Shown piece by piece: positions 43,700 to 54,858 of a stretch of 64,000 bases of DNA. A program made the translations under genes and the position numbers. Position 1 is the stretch's first letter, and each line of letters starts with the position of its first letter. The stretch covers positions 1,323,001-1,387,000 of the forward strand of contig JAQPZY010001190.1 of the NCBI GenBank assembly GCA_029931535.1, read 5' to 3'. The notes under the pieces were generated by a model. The model was not told the DNA's origin and made no database searches. It worked only from the letters and a program-made list of their open reading frames with translations. This stretch comes from Margaritifera margaritifera (lineage: Eukaryota > Mollusca > Bivalvia > Unionida > Margaritiferidae).

Positions 43700-45369
43700 G
43701 CTGAGGTTTTATGGACTCATTTAAAAATGGCTTTATATTGCATGAAAGCACTTATCTGTAAGCCACAGAGAGGCCAGTCCAAGCATGCATTATCCCGATT
43801 GCTATAGATGCTCGCTACAAATAAATCTTAAAGGACTTTCATTTTGTTTATCATGATACAGTTTTAACTCCAAACCATATTGTACGCTGATTCTTTAATA
43901 ATTATTCTCTAACTCTGGAAGTTCAGGTATTAAAAGTAACAGTCATGCAAAGGGAAAAAACTCTGTCCTCTTCTTCTTATATCACAGAAAATTGCAATCA
44001 TCTGTGAGAATGAATATTCTTAGGTTTTATGCGTAAAATGATCTGTGTTAACATCATCTTTTTGTGCTCGGTGTAAAAAACTGGTTGAAGGGCAGATCAT
44101 TTGCTACCCCTTTTAAGTTATACGTCTTTTGTATGGTATTCCTTAGAGACGTGCCACTAGAAATAACTTTTGTATTACAATAAAAATAACTTTATACTTG
44201 CTGCCATAACCAGAGATGCTCTTAAATCTCATATTTCATGTGTTAACTTTAAAGGAAATATTTGATACAGGCTGACCAGAGGTAGCACAAATGTGGAAAC
44301 TGATGCCTAATAATTTTATTTGTTGCAAAATGGGCTACAAGTCTTAACATTTGTGTATTTGGAATTTGGAATTTACTTCATGCAGCTGTATAACAAAACA
44401 CAGACATGCCTTAACAATACTTGTAAGCAAGGTTGCCATGTACCAACTTCCTCTTAGTGAAATGCAATTCTTCTATCCTGCATGCCAATATGGTGACAAA
44501 TATATATGTTAAAGGCTAGATATGAAAGTGACTTTTATCAAATTCTCTGCATTCTTGTACCACATTAAGTAAATATTCAAGCAGTCAAATCCACTAAAAT
44601 TTACTAATTGATGTCATGTATGAAATATTGTTTTTAACTTTTCAAACACATTTCTTTTGTTTCACAATCAAGTAGCAAAATTGATGCTCTGAAAGACTCA
44701 TCTATTCACTCCCTGTTATGGCTTATACAAGTTATTTTTCTGCCTATGCACAAAAGTGGTTAATATTATTGTATATTAATGGACTACAGTATTTTTAGTA
44801 CTTTGATTTTCTTCATTTTTCCACAAACAGTTGCCTTTAAATTTGAAAGTTTTTGCAATTAAAGTGCAGTTCTATTTTCAAACTAAAACCAAAGAGTTCA
44901 AATCTGGGTAAATATTAAGAAAGCACATCGCTAAATTTCATCATTAGTATGCCGTAGATATTGTCTGCTGCCCATTAGCAGTTATCAATAAGCCTCATTC
45001 AATGATCTCTAACATGACAAGTCTCCCTCTGCCAATTTTTGATTGACTTCTTGTCAATCCTGAACTAATTAGGCAATTAATGTGCTACTAATAATGTGAT
45101 AGGGCTTGAAATAAAATTTTGCACTCAGTTGACCTTTTACTCCAAATCTTGAGGGGTAAAATCAAACAAAAACAATCTAAATGCACATGAATAAAAGTTT
45201 AGTATACCCTTTTCTTGCAACACCGAAGATAAAATGACCATCATTCTAAATTAAACTAACATCTAGATGAATTTTGTTATAGTGCCCACCTTGCTAGTGG
45301 GTGTCAAGGTCAATATGAGGTCACTAAGTAAACACAAATCAAACTCCAGTGTTTTCAAATCAAGCAAAT
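43700..45369. other. AT-rich spacer, nothing recognised
   Basis: No supported gene or element. Confidence 0.5.
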
Positions 45370-45854
45370 TTTGAAAAAGTGTTCCACATACTTGCCAATC
45401 TTCCAGACAGTAATGGGTTTTCTGAGACTCAAAAATTGTTTTGTGGTCCCAAGGGGAGGGGGGAGGTCAGCACATGTGACCCAAATTAGCGACATTGTAC
45501 AATTGAGAATAAGTTATCTACCATATGAGCCTATAGAAAAAGACTGGAAATTCAAATTTAAATACAAGAAATTAAAATATTTTTTCTTGGAAGCTTTTAA
45601 TACACTTCCAAACAAAAAATAGCTGGTATACGTTGCACTATCATCACCACACACTGACACACATGTGTACACACTAAACATAACCACACAGACAGTAAAT
45701 AAAAAAATACACAAAAGTGTCTGTCTTTAAAATCAATTTGACAGTGGATCACAGTATTAACTTGTAGTTGCAGTCTTTGCAGCTCCTAATAGTTCCTTGG
45801 AGGGTTTAAGGGTGATGCAAGTGTCCTTAGTGTTCATCTTTGTAATCATATAAG

Positions 45855-46243
45855 ACTTGATGATACTGTGTAGCAATCATGAGACTAGATGATACTGTGT
45901 AGCAATTGTACAAGACTAGATGATACTGTGTAGCAATCATACAAAACTTGATGATACTGTATAGCAATCATATGAGACTGGATGATACTGTGTAGCAATC
46001 ATATGAGACTGGATGATACTGTGTAGCAATCATACGAGACTAGATGATACTGTGTAGCAATCATATGAGACTGGATGATACTGTGTAGCAATCATATGAG
46101 ACTGGATGATACTGTGTAGCAATCATGAGACTAAATGAAACTGTATAGCAATCATATGAGACTGGATGATACTGTGTAGTAATCATATGAGACTGGATGA
46201 TACTGTGTAACAATCATATAAGACTGGATGATACTGTGTAGCA
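45855..46243. repeat. 31-bp minisatellite, about 13 copies
   Basis: Units of ATCATATGAGACTGGATGAT then ACTGTGTAGCA, with small deletions in some copies. Copy B of the segmental duplication has a single equivalent (CATCAGAGACTGGATGATAC at 48666). Confidence 0.95.
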
Positions 46244-46945
46244 GGAAAACACTTCAGCTCTTGTTTCTTGGTCTGTTGATAATTGTTTAATTATATTACT
46301 TATTTTGGGGATTGAGTTCTGCAGTTGTGCATTGGCACAATGCAGGGTGATGTTACTTTGTCAATGGATGTCATATACTCCAGAATGACTAAGTATAAAA
46401 TGCTCCCCTTCCTGTTGCTGCACTTCACAAAGTCAAACTCCATCAAAAAGGAATTCTGAAATTTGGTTTTCCTGGGCTTTGATCACTTTGTAGATGGCTC
46501 ACCCTTCCCTTAATCACAGCTGCATTTCAGCAATTTGATTTTAAAAATGAATCACACTTCCTCATTGCTCCTAACTTTACCATTCCAACTACCAAAGTAG
46601 TCACAATTGCATTTTATTCATGGCGAAAAATCCCACTTCAAAGAAATGTTGCTGTTGATCACAAACTAACAAATAATCTTGAATAAAGATGGCTTAAACA
46701 TTCTCATTCAAGGCAACAAAGTGTAATATCTTTTGATTCTACAACACCCTTCTCTGATTTACCTAACTTCAAACAAATTGGGTTGTTCTGCTTCATGTAA
46801 TTTGCTTATGCAGATCTGAGTAATGGACTCTCTTGTAGCAGGAGTAGCAACACAAAATCACATTAGCTATCGTCAGTCAGTTAAGTAATCTATGGAATGG
46901 AATCTTTATCACCTTTACACTTGAATCACCTCTATTTCAATTATC

Positions 46946-47163
46946 TACCGTATATACTCGCATAGAAACCGATACCAACTGCAAACTGCATAGACCCAGA
47001 TCTGCTGTCGCATAATGCACCGGCAAATCTGGGTCTATGCAGTTTGTAAGGACTAACCAGTAGAACAAACAACATAGATACTGATGTCAGCACATTATGC
47101 GATGGCAGATCAGGGTCTATGTTGTTGCATTTGGATCCGGCTTATACAAGAGTACATAATGTA
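46946..47163. mobile_element. Two-hairpin MITE, copy at 46.9 kb
   Basis: Starts TACCGTATATACTCGCATAG and ends AGAGTACATAATGTA. The hairpins are CAAACTGCATAGACCCAGAT ... CAAATCTGGGTCTATGCAGT and CAAACAACATAGATACTGAT ... AGATCAGGGTCTATGTTGTT. It is absent from the paralogous place in copy B, so it inserted after the duplication. Confidence 0.88.
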
Positions 47164-47689
47164 TATAAAATGCTCAGTGGTGACTTTTCTACGAGCATGA
47201 AGTGTTAAGCTTTGTGAATCATGACTGTTTACCGTTTAAACAGGCTATAGATTCCTGGCATATATCACAGTGTCTAGGTAGGTCTCTCTCACTTTTTCTT
47301 CATAAGATATTTTTGATATCATGTTTTTTTAAACATGACCATGTCAGCAAGTTTGGGAGTCCAAAATTGTGTTTTTTGTGTGACATGCTGAGCTATGGCA
47401 GGCATGATTCCATCTTTTCACTTCATGTAAAGCCAAAGACAAAGAGTGTGATCAATATCCAAGAAGTATATCCTATAGTTTTAAAATTTATGTTATGATG
47501 GTGGTCAGTTCCTTTGGATGTGTCCAAGTCACTGACAGGTCAATCTGAACAATGTGACTCAAACCTATAGCTAAAGAAAGATGTGTACTAAATATGATGT
47601 GTTATGTGGTAAATTTATCCATTAATATACAATTCATCTAAGACATGTCGATTCCAAACACAGGTCCTTAGATGTAGTATAATAATAAC

Positions 47690-47850
47690 AAATACAGCAA
47701 TAATAACAAATACAGCCAACAAAAACAGCAATAATAACAAATACAGCAATAATAGCAGATACAGCAATAATAATAACAAATACAGCAATAATAACAACTA
47801 CAGCAATAATAACAACAAATACAGCAATAATAACAACAACAACAATGACA
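47690..47850. repeat. 18-bp AATAACAAATACAGCAAT minisatellite
   Basis: About nine irregular units of AATAATAACAAATACAGC. The minus-strand poly-leucine frame is an artefact. Confidence 0.93.
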
Positions 47851-47974
47851 GCATATTATGTATCATATTTGTGTCAGATCAAGTACACAATCATGTGCTC
47901 TGAAATAAATAATGATCACAAAAATATTCTCAATGAAATATCATTATATCATCCAAACATTAAAGATTATGACA

Positions 47975-49810
47975 TACCTGCCAACCTTCCACAGTGTTGG
48001 TTTTCTTTTGAGATTCAAAAAGTGTGTTTTGTGGTTCAAAGGGGACGGGGTGGGGTTCATTGTGCACAACCCTCAAAAGCATCATCGTACAATTGAGAAT
48101 ATAGAACAAATTTCATATAAACCTATAGAAAATGACTGGAAATTAAAATTTGAATAAAAAAAAATAACTTGCTTTCCTTGAAGCATTTAATACACTTCAA
48201 AAAAAAAATAGTTGGTAGACTTAGCATTGTCATATATTATCACACACATACACACACATATATGTGCACACACTCACGTAATCACACAGACATTAAATTA
48301 AAAAATACACCAAGTAATTGTCTTCAGAATCCATTGGACAGTGGAATACAGTCTTAACTAAATGCAGACTTTGCTGCTGTCAATAATCCAGTAGAGGACT
48401 TGAAGGCGATGCAAGTGTCTTTAGGGTCCGACCATATAACCTTCAGTGGGTGTGGGGGTGTGTGTGCTGGGATTTTCTTTTCGACCAGATTATTTTTGTT
48501 TCTTTTATATCAAGATAAATTTTTTAATTGTCAACTAATATGATGGATAGAATTAGTCCTTTATTTAAGCTATTTGAGGGCCATAATTATTTTCCAAAAA
48601 AAATCTCAGGCCCCCTACCTGCAAAAATTAAATGGTTGGTCCCTTATTGTTCATCTTTGCACTCATCAGAGACTGGATGATACTGTTGTTCAAACTTCCC
48701 TAAAGATCTTATTGAATTTTTCTCAACATTTTGTTCCTTTGCAACTGAATTTCTTAGCTATCCAGGAAAACATTTTCATACACATCTGAAAATTATCTAC
48801 AACTGCAAGCGATAAATTTTGCTTTGTTACAAACTATGAAATAGCAGAAAAGCACTTCAGCTCTTGTTATGTGGTCTGTCAATAACTGTTTAAACATGTT
48901 AGCTACTTTTGGGATTGAGTTCTGCATTCATGTGTTGTCCTGATGCTGAATGGTGTTACTGTGTCGATGGATGTGATACACTCCAGAGTGACTAATGTCG
49001 ATATATTGTTTACAGTATGTGCAAGAACAAAATGCTCCCCCTTGCTAACGTACTTCACAAAGTCAAACTGTCAACTAGGGGTTCTGAAATTTAATTTTGT
49101 TGGGATTTGCTACGGCTCATCCTCCCCTGAATCACAGCTGCGTTTCAACATTGTGCCTTAAAAAATGAATCACACTTCCAGACTATTTCAACTACTGAAA
49201 TAATCATGTTTTGCATTTCATATATGGGTAAAATCAGACTTAAAAGAAACACTATCACTGATCATGAACTAACCAATAATCTTTAATAAAGATGGCTTAA
49301 ACATTCTTATTCAATGCAATTAGGTGTAATAACTTTTGTTTCTTCAACACATATCTCTTTAAGTTACCTAACTTCAAACGAATTGGGTTGCACCATTTTG
49401 TTTACTTTACTTATCCTAATGGGCTCTCCCACAGCAGTGCTGAAAGGACTAGCAACACAAAATTACCCAAGGTATTGTCAGTCAATTAATTTGTGCAGTG
49501 GTGGTTGTTTCCCTCTGACCGCTTTTACCTTTTAATGGTCTCTATGACAATTAACTGCATAAAATGCCCTGTCATGACGAGCATTAAGCACAACTTTTTA
49601 CTTTTCATACAGGTTAGGTGCATATATTGTGGTGTCAAAAAAGATCTCTCTTTACCTCTTTCTTTATTTTTTCATAATATTTACTGGAAACAGTGTTTTT
49701 ATAAACATGACTGTTGCAGGTTTGGGAGTAAAAAAAGTGTTTTCATGTCACATGTCATGTTCAGGCAGGTATGATATGATCAACCATTTCAGCTTCCACA
49801 TATATGTCCA
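47975..49810. repeat. Segmental duplication, copy B
   Basis: Diverged direct copy of 45370-47430. Matching blocks are CCAACCTTCCACAGTG, GAGATTCAAAAAGTG, CAATTGAGAATATAG, AAAGCACTTCAGCTCTTGTT (48849), GGGATTGAGTTCTGCA (48912), AAAATGCTCCCCCTTGC (49030) and ATCTCTCTTTACCTCTTTCT (49641). It lacks the expanded minisatellite and the MITE. Confidence 0.75.
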
Positions 49811-49928
49811 TCTGTTGTGTGCTAGGATTTAAACTTTTCTCAGAAAAACAACCAAAAACTTTGTATGCAAGCATGCTCATATCTTACATAATGCATACTC
49901 TTACCCTACAATCATTTGTACACTGACG

Positions 49929-50030
49929 CAATAATCACTTATTGCATGTCTATTTAGAACTAGGCCTTGTACACAGACACAATAATCACTTACTGCATGT
50001 CTATTTAGAACTAGGCCTTGTGTTCAAATG
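49929..50030. repeat. 51-bp direct duplication
   Basis: CAATAATCACTTATTGCATG then TCTATTTAGAACTAGGCCTT is repeated almost exactly, starting at 49929 and 49980. Confidence 0.93.
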
Positions 50031-50534
50031 GTGGAATAAATTGCCAGCACAACCAACTGTTCAGCCAGTGTCAGTAAAAGATGGAAGTGTTGGAGTAGGC
50101 TTTCCAGACTTTTGCATGATGGTTGCCTGATAGTGAGCCCAATTTATGTGCAACATGAGGGTATTCCATGTGGCTTACAGAGACTCTGGTTGCTTCATCT
50201 GAAACATTGAGACCTACAATTCATTCAAAGATGTGACCTCAGATGCTGGGTCATGCAATCTGACAACCAAATTCTCAAGATTGGAACAAACCTCTCCATT
50301 GAAATTACCACTGCGTACACACGGCGGCAATTTAAGTTTCTAATGAATATTTTTAACTGAATATATTTTACACTATTTATTACCATTACCAGGAAGCTGA
50401 CCAATTGCATTACATCCAGTGAGTGAGATCCACAGTGGAAGTCACTTTTTACTTCTAGGTATTACAAAGGTGCTAAAATCAAGGGTCTAAGTATCATGTC
50501 ACACCTTGTGATTATTAGTGTAAATTGCCACATG
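50031..50534. other. Spacer, nothing recognised
   Basis: No gene. The segment next to the LTR element (GTCACACCTTGTGATTATTA then GTGTAAATTGCCACATG) is part of a short repeat also seen twice just beyond the other end (52195-52265). Confidence 0.5.
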
Positions 50535-51349
50535 TGTTACGGAATTATGTATATGGAATCTATAATGTGCCTAAACTTATGGTCTATGACTGTACTTTAA
50601 AATGTATCAAATACTAAGTCACATTAAGTTGTACTTTAGTCATTTTGTAAATAACATGTTGACTATATTTGAGTTCAAGTTCAGAGTTGTTTACCATTCT
50701 TTGAAAATGGTTCTACTAAAGATGCATTTAGTATTGCACTCTGGGTCATAATATGACACGTTTCCTGTTGTGAAATGTGCCATTTGCAATGAGTATATAA
50801 GACCTGGAAATACGCATTATATTCATTCCAATTTTAAATCCTGTTTTAAAAACATGTTCTTATGATCAGCCTTTGGAATCATCAGATGTTTGGAATCATA
50901 GTCGTGCTGTAATGTTGTAATGCTGTATAAATAATTTGACTAGAATTATTTATTGGAACATCCAATGGAGTTACCTTAAGTATTCATCAACCTTTGGATT
51001 TATATTTATGACTTTTGGCTGCCTGTGAAAATTCTTAATGATGATCTGGATTATATTATTGTTGGTACATCCGGACATTCCAGACCCATTCATTCGGAAC
51101 ATTCGTTCATTACGAAGATTCATTTGTTCAGAACATTCATCAACTCGGAACATTTTAGTTTCTATATATACAGGTCTTATGATTAGGACACTAATAATTA
51201 TTGGATTATTTGGATTTTAATACACGTTACTGTAAGTGTATTTTGATTTTCACATCAATTATTTAGAAATAAATTGTTTGTTGATTTTACAAACATTGTT
51301 GGTTTCACTTTCTTTTTGTTACGTTTTTTCTGACCATAGGGTCGTGAAA
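50535..51349 (+). repeat. 5' LTR (~815 bp)
   Basis: Complete LTR. The TATATAAG box at 50794-50801 is the likely promoter. The part from 50811 onward is repeated at 51632-52191. Near the right end it has iterated TTCGGAACATTC-like units (51091-51154). It ends GGGTCGTGAAA where the 3' LTR has GGCTCGTAACA, so its terminal CA has decayed or slipped within an A run. Confidence 0.8.
50794..50801 (+). promoter_or_regulatory. TATA box of the LTR
   Basis: TATATAAG in the 5' LTR, context GAGTATATAAGACCTGG. A start site 25-30 bp downstream would fall at about 50820-50830, close to where the repeated (R-U5-like) portion begins. Confidence 0.6.
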
Positions 51350-51356
51350 AAAAAAA

Positions 51357-51374
51357 GGGGCTCGTCCAGGATTG
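51357..51374 (+). other. Primer-binding site resembling the tRNA-Pro type
   Basis: GGGGCTCGTCCAGGATTG lies just after the 5' LTR. Known tRNA-Pro primer sites read GGGGGCTCGTCCGGGAT, so this agrees at all but about two positions. A short A/G stretch separates it from the LTR end. Confidence 0.65.
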
Positions 51375-51631
51375 ATCCGAGTTTCTTTACATTACAATTT
51401 AATTGATTTTGTTTCGGAAATTCACTGTCCCTGGTAAAGATTTTTATATTTTGCCCACTTCAATATGTTAATTCCATTTGAGAAATTTTTAGTGAAACCA
51501 ACAAATAATCACAATGTCATTTAATGTTCAAAATTTTAATTTAAGTCTTACCCACATAGGGTTAAAGTATAATTACTTACAAATTTCAATACGGCATGAC
51601 TTTTAGAGATCAGACATCTGATAAGACTGAT

Positions 51632-52191
51632 TACGCATTATATTCATTCCAATTTAAAATTTTGTTTTAAAAACATATGTTTTTATGATCAGCCTTTGGA
51701 ATCATCAGATGTTTGGAATCATAGTTGTGCTGTAATGTTGTAATGCTGTATAAATAATTTGACTAAAATTATTTATTGAAACATCCAATGGAGTTACCTT
51801 AAGTATTCATCAACCTTTGGATTTATATTTATGACTTTTGGATGCCTGTGAAAATTCTTAAAGATGATCTGGATTATATTATCATTGGTACATCAGGACA
51901 TTCCAGACCCATTCATTCGGAACAATCTTTCATTCGGAACATTCGTTCATTACTAAGATTCATTTGTTCGGAACATTCATTCATTCGGAACATTTTATAG
52001 TTTCTATATATACAGGACATGTGATTAGGACACTAATAATTATTGAATTATTTGGATTTTAATACACGTTACTGTAAGTGTATTGTGATTATCACATTAA
52101 TTATTTAGAAATAAATTGTTTGTTGATTTTACAAACATTGTTGGTTTCACTTTCTTTCTGTTACGTTTTTTCTTACCATAGGCTCGTAACA
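51632..52191 (+). repeat. Partial 3' LTR lacking the U3 region
   Basis: 560 bp matching 50811-51349, starting TACGCATTATATTCATTCC and ending TCGTAACA. It has one extra TTCGGAACAATCTTTCA-like unit relative to the 5' copy. Nothing equivalent to 50535-50810 precedes it. Confidence 0.85.
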
Positions 52192-52195
52192 CATG

Positions 52196-52732
52196 TCACA
52201 CCATGTGATCATTTGTGTAAATTGCCACATGACACACCTTGTGATCATTTGTGTAAATTGCCAAATAGGGATATTTTATTATTACACCTTTTGGTCTTCA
52301 AAACATTGTGCAAAAACATGTCAAACATATTTCTACAGTTCATAGACAACATCTGTGAGTCTGAAAGTTTAATTAATGCTACAAATTCAATTCCTATGGT
52401 TTTTTAACAATCAATGAAATTAGAAATATAGATGTAGTAATAGCACAGGAGATAAGCACCCAGGAGTGAATATACATGTAATGTTAAACAAAATGTAAAT
52501 ACCTACAGCAACTACAGAAAGTGTACAATCCCAGGGATATAGCATAAGCTCTAGCACTTTCAAGTAAGCAAGCTAAAAAAAAAACAACCTTGTCTGAGTT
52601 GCAAATTTTATTATTAGAATAATAGAATTGCACTTAAAAATCTAATTATCACAGACAACTTGAGAAAAAAAAAACATCATTTTTAACAGAACCTTCTGGA
52701 CAAAGGTAAATTATGAATCATACAAATAAATA
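52196..52732. other. Spacer, nothing recognised beyond a short tandem repeat
   Basis: CACCATGTGATCATTTGTGT followed by AAATTGCCACATGACA is repeated once at 52195-52265. The rest is AT-rich. Confidence 0.55.
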
Positions 52733-52930
52733 TACTGTATATACTAGCGTATAAGTTGATACCAACTGCAAACTGCATAATGTGCCAGCAGATCTGGGTC
52801 TATGCAGTTTGAAAGGACTAATCAGTAGAACAAACAACATAGACTCAAATCTGCCGGTGCATTATGCTATAGCAGATCAGGGCTATGTTGTTTGCAATTG
52901 GGTTCAGGTTATACGCAATTATATACGGTA
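52733..52930. mobile_element. Two-hairpin MITE, copy at 52.7 kb
   Basis: Ends TACTGTATATACTAGCGTAT and ACGCAATTATATACGGTA. The first hairpin has lost part of its left arm; the second is CAAACAACATAGACTCAAAT ... AGATCAGGGCTATGTTGTTT. Confidence 0.85.
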
Positions 52931-53550
52931 ATAAAATTAGCCCTAGACATATAACAATCTTTATTAATTAATCTTCCCTGTGACAATCAGAGTGATCTTG
53001 ACCTTCAATATTTTGGCACAGTAACCACTTCAAAATTTCAAGTTATCTTATAAAATCATATCCAAGTCTGTTTTCCTGCAACACTTATTGCAGGTAACAC
53101 TAAATTTACATCAAATTTACATAAATTTCTGTAACTAAATGCAACTATACCATTACAATTTTACTGCATGACAAACATGGAAGAATGTAAGGCAGAATCT
53201 GATTTTGAAAAATTGTTTACTGACATAGAATAATGATCTATGTTAATTCAAAAAGCATATTTGATCATAATAAATCTGAACTACCCAGTATGTTTTGAAT
53301 CAGTGTTGTCTGTTGACAACCAGATTCATGAAACAGCCAATGTGATCCCTGGTGCAGTTTAAAAGTTTCAATTTGATGATTCAAAATGATCAAGCAAGCG
53401 TATGATGACCTGTTGAGTTCTTAGTAAAATGATAAACAAATTTGTAGACTCTGTCAACAATCCTTGCCTTATCATCTTCAACTATAATCTTTAAACTTTT
53501 GGAGCATAAAACTCAAGCTCAAACTGAAAATCCTTAAATCTGATATTATA
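52931..53550. other. AT-rich spacer, nothing recognised
   Basis: No supported feature. Confidence 0.5.
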
Positions 53551-53561
53551 TTTAAGAGTGT

Positions 53562-53643
53562 ATACATACATACATACATACATACATACATACATACATA
53601 CATACATACATACATACATACATACATACATACATACTAACAT

Positions 53644-53674
<31 letters not shown>

Positions 53675-53714
53675 TACATACATACATACATACATACATA
53701 CATACATACATACA

Positions 53715-53743
<29 letters not shown>
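53562..53743. repeat. (TACA)n microsatellite, ~180 bp
   Basis: Nearly pure ATAC/TACA tetranucleotides with one ACTAAC break and one CACACACA patch. The MYVCMYVC and HTYIHTYI frames are artefacts. Confidence 0.98.
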
Positions 53744-53744
<1 letters not shown>

Positions 53745-53749
<5 letters not shown>

Positions 53750-53815
53750 TTCAACACTCAGCAGTCAAAATGAAGAAATGGTCTTATCTTGAATTCCTGG
53801 AAATTCTTTTCAGAC
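53745..53815. repeat. Left copy of a ~70-bp inverted repeat (partner at 60.1 kb)
   Basis: TTTCAACACTCAGCAGTCAA through GGTCTTATCTTGAATTCCTG to GAAATTCTTTTCAGACA. The same sequence in inverted orientation is at 60126-60203, about 6.3 kb away. Confidence 0.85.
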
Positions 53816-53916
53816 AATAGAATGCCCATCTCTTCGAGGCATTCATTTTCAGTGCAGTGCAGTACGAAACAAAACAAAAACGGTGTAAATTTTAACACGA
53901 TCTGCTTTGTGCTTCA

Positions 53917-54040
53917 TACAGTTTCCACAGCTTTTTTTCAGCTCATACTTCACTGAACTTTATATATATAAGGACTGAACATTTTTTTTTTAAGTCCAGT
54001 GAAGTATGAACTAAAAAAACTGGAAACTGTATTATCTGCA
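53917..54040. repeat. Long hairpin (~45-bp arms)
   Basis: CATACAGTTTCCACAGCTTT then TTTCAGCTCATACTTCACTG pairs with CCAGTGAAGTATGAACTAAA then AAAACTGGAAACTGTATT. The loop is an AT-rich 30 bp. It may be a small fold-back element. Confidence 0.85.
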
Positions 54041-54094
54041 ATGAGTGTGTGTAAAGTTTCAAGGCAAATCCTCCAAATAGTTTAGGAGGAATAG

Positions 54095-54195
54095 TGATAA
54101 ATAACTTGTGCTGTGGACTTACGAATGTCAGATGACAGATGGACAACAGGCCATCCCATAAGCTCTTTTGGTCCATTACCAATAGAGCTAAAAGC
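54095..54195. repeat. Dispersed repeat tail module
   Basis: TAGTTTAGGAGGAATAGTGA, TGTGCTGTGGACTT, ACAGGCCATCCCATAAGCTC and GGTCCATTACCAATAGAGCT. Same module as at 3.8, 8.7 and 62.6 kb. Confidence 0.75.
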
Positions 54196-54826
54196 ATAAA
54201 CTGGTCAATCCTTATAATAAAATTTTACACCTATAAATGTTGGAATAACTGGAATTCTGTCAAAACAATCCATTAAATATATTCAGTCTGACTGCCTTTT
54301 TTCCCATGCATGAATTCATTAAAAATAGTGATTAATATCAGTGATTTGCATACAGCCAATCAGACAAGTGCTAGCAGTTTCCTGGCAATCTGGCAGAAAT
54401 TGACCCCTAGTGGGTAAAATCATCCTACCTATAGCCTATGTTGGCCTCTATCAAACAATTGGGTTAATTTAAACAAAATGAAATCTGAAGTGGATAAATA
54501 TGCTAATGATTAAAGCACAAAATGATTTCCTATTTGTTTTATTCATGTGCCCATATTTGCCAATGTCAATATTATGGAGTGACACCAGCCACAGTAGTAT
54601 ACAACTTCCACTCTTAAAAGGTGTCTTTTTTTTCTCTCCCAAATTTGACAATATTTATGGTTCAAGAAAATTATATAGGCCAATACCTAACAGGAAGAAT
54701 TTTCACACAGTGAGAGAGAGAGAGAGGGAGTCGCCATCATGTATGGACCTGAGACTAAAGTGATAAAAATAAAATGCTTTTTATAAAATCACCAATTTGT
54801 TTTGATAATAGTAAATAACAAGCCTC

Positions 54827-54858
<32 letters not shown>

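Larger units (their letters stand above)
45370..47430. repeat. Segmental duplication, copy A
   Basis: Shares block order with 47975-49810. It starts CCAATCTTCCAGACAGTAAT, then GAGACTCAAAAATTG and CAATTGAGAATAAG. Later come AAAACACTTCAGCTCTTGTT (about 46244), ATTGAGTTCTGCAG (46310), AAATGCTCCCCTTCCTG (46398) and GTCTCTCTCACTTTTTCTTC (47282). Copy A additionally contains an expanded 31-bp minisatellite and an inserted two-hairpin MITE. Confidence 0.75.
50535..52191 (+). mobile_element. Internally deleted LTR retrotransposon
   Basis: The left LTR starts TGTTACGG (50535) and the right LTR ends CTCGTAACA (52191), giving TG...CA ends that are inverted repeats of each other. CATG flanks both sides (50531-50534 and 52192-52195) as a 4-bp target duplication. 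A primer-binding-like site follows the left LTR. Only about 280 bp of interior remains, with no gag, pol or env. Clade cannot be told without coding sequence; the 4-bp duplication and TG/CA ends suit Ty3/Gypsy-like elements. Confidence 0.85.

Noticed and set aside
53491..53773. MYVC and HTYI repeat frames
   Set aside because: Translation of the (TACA)n microsatellite on both strands.
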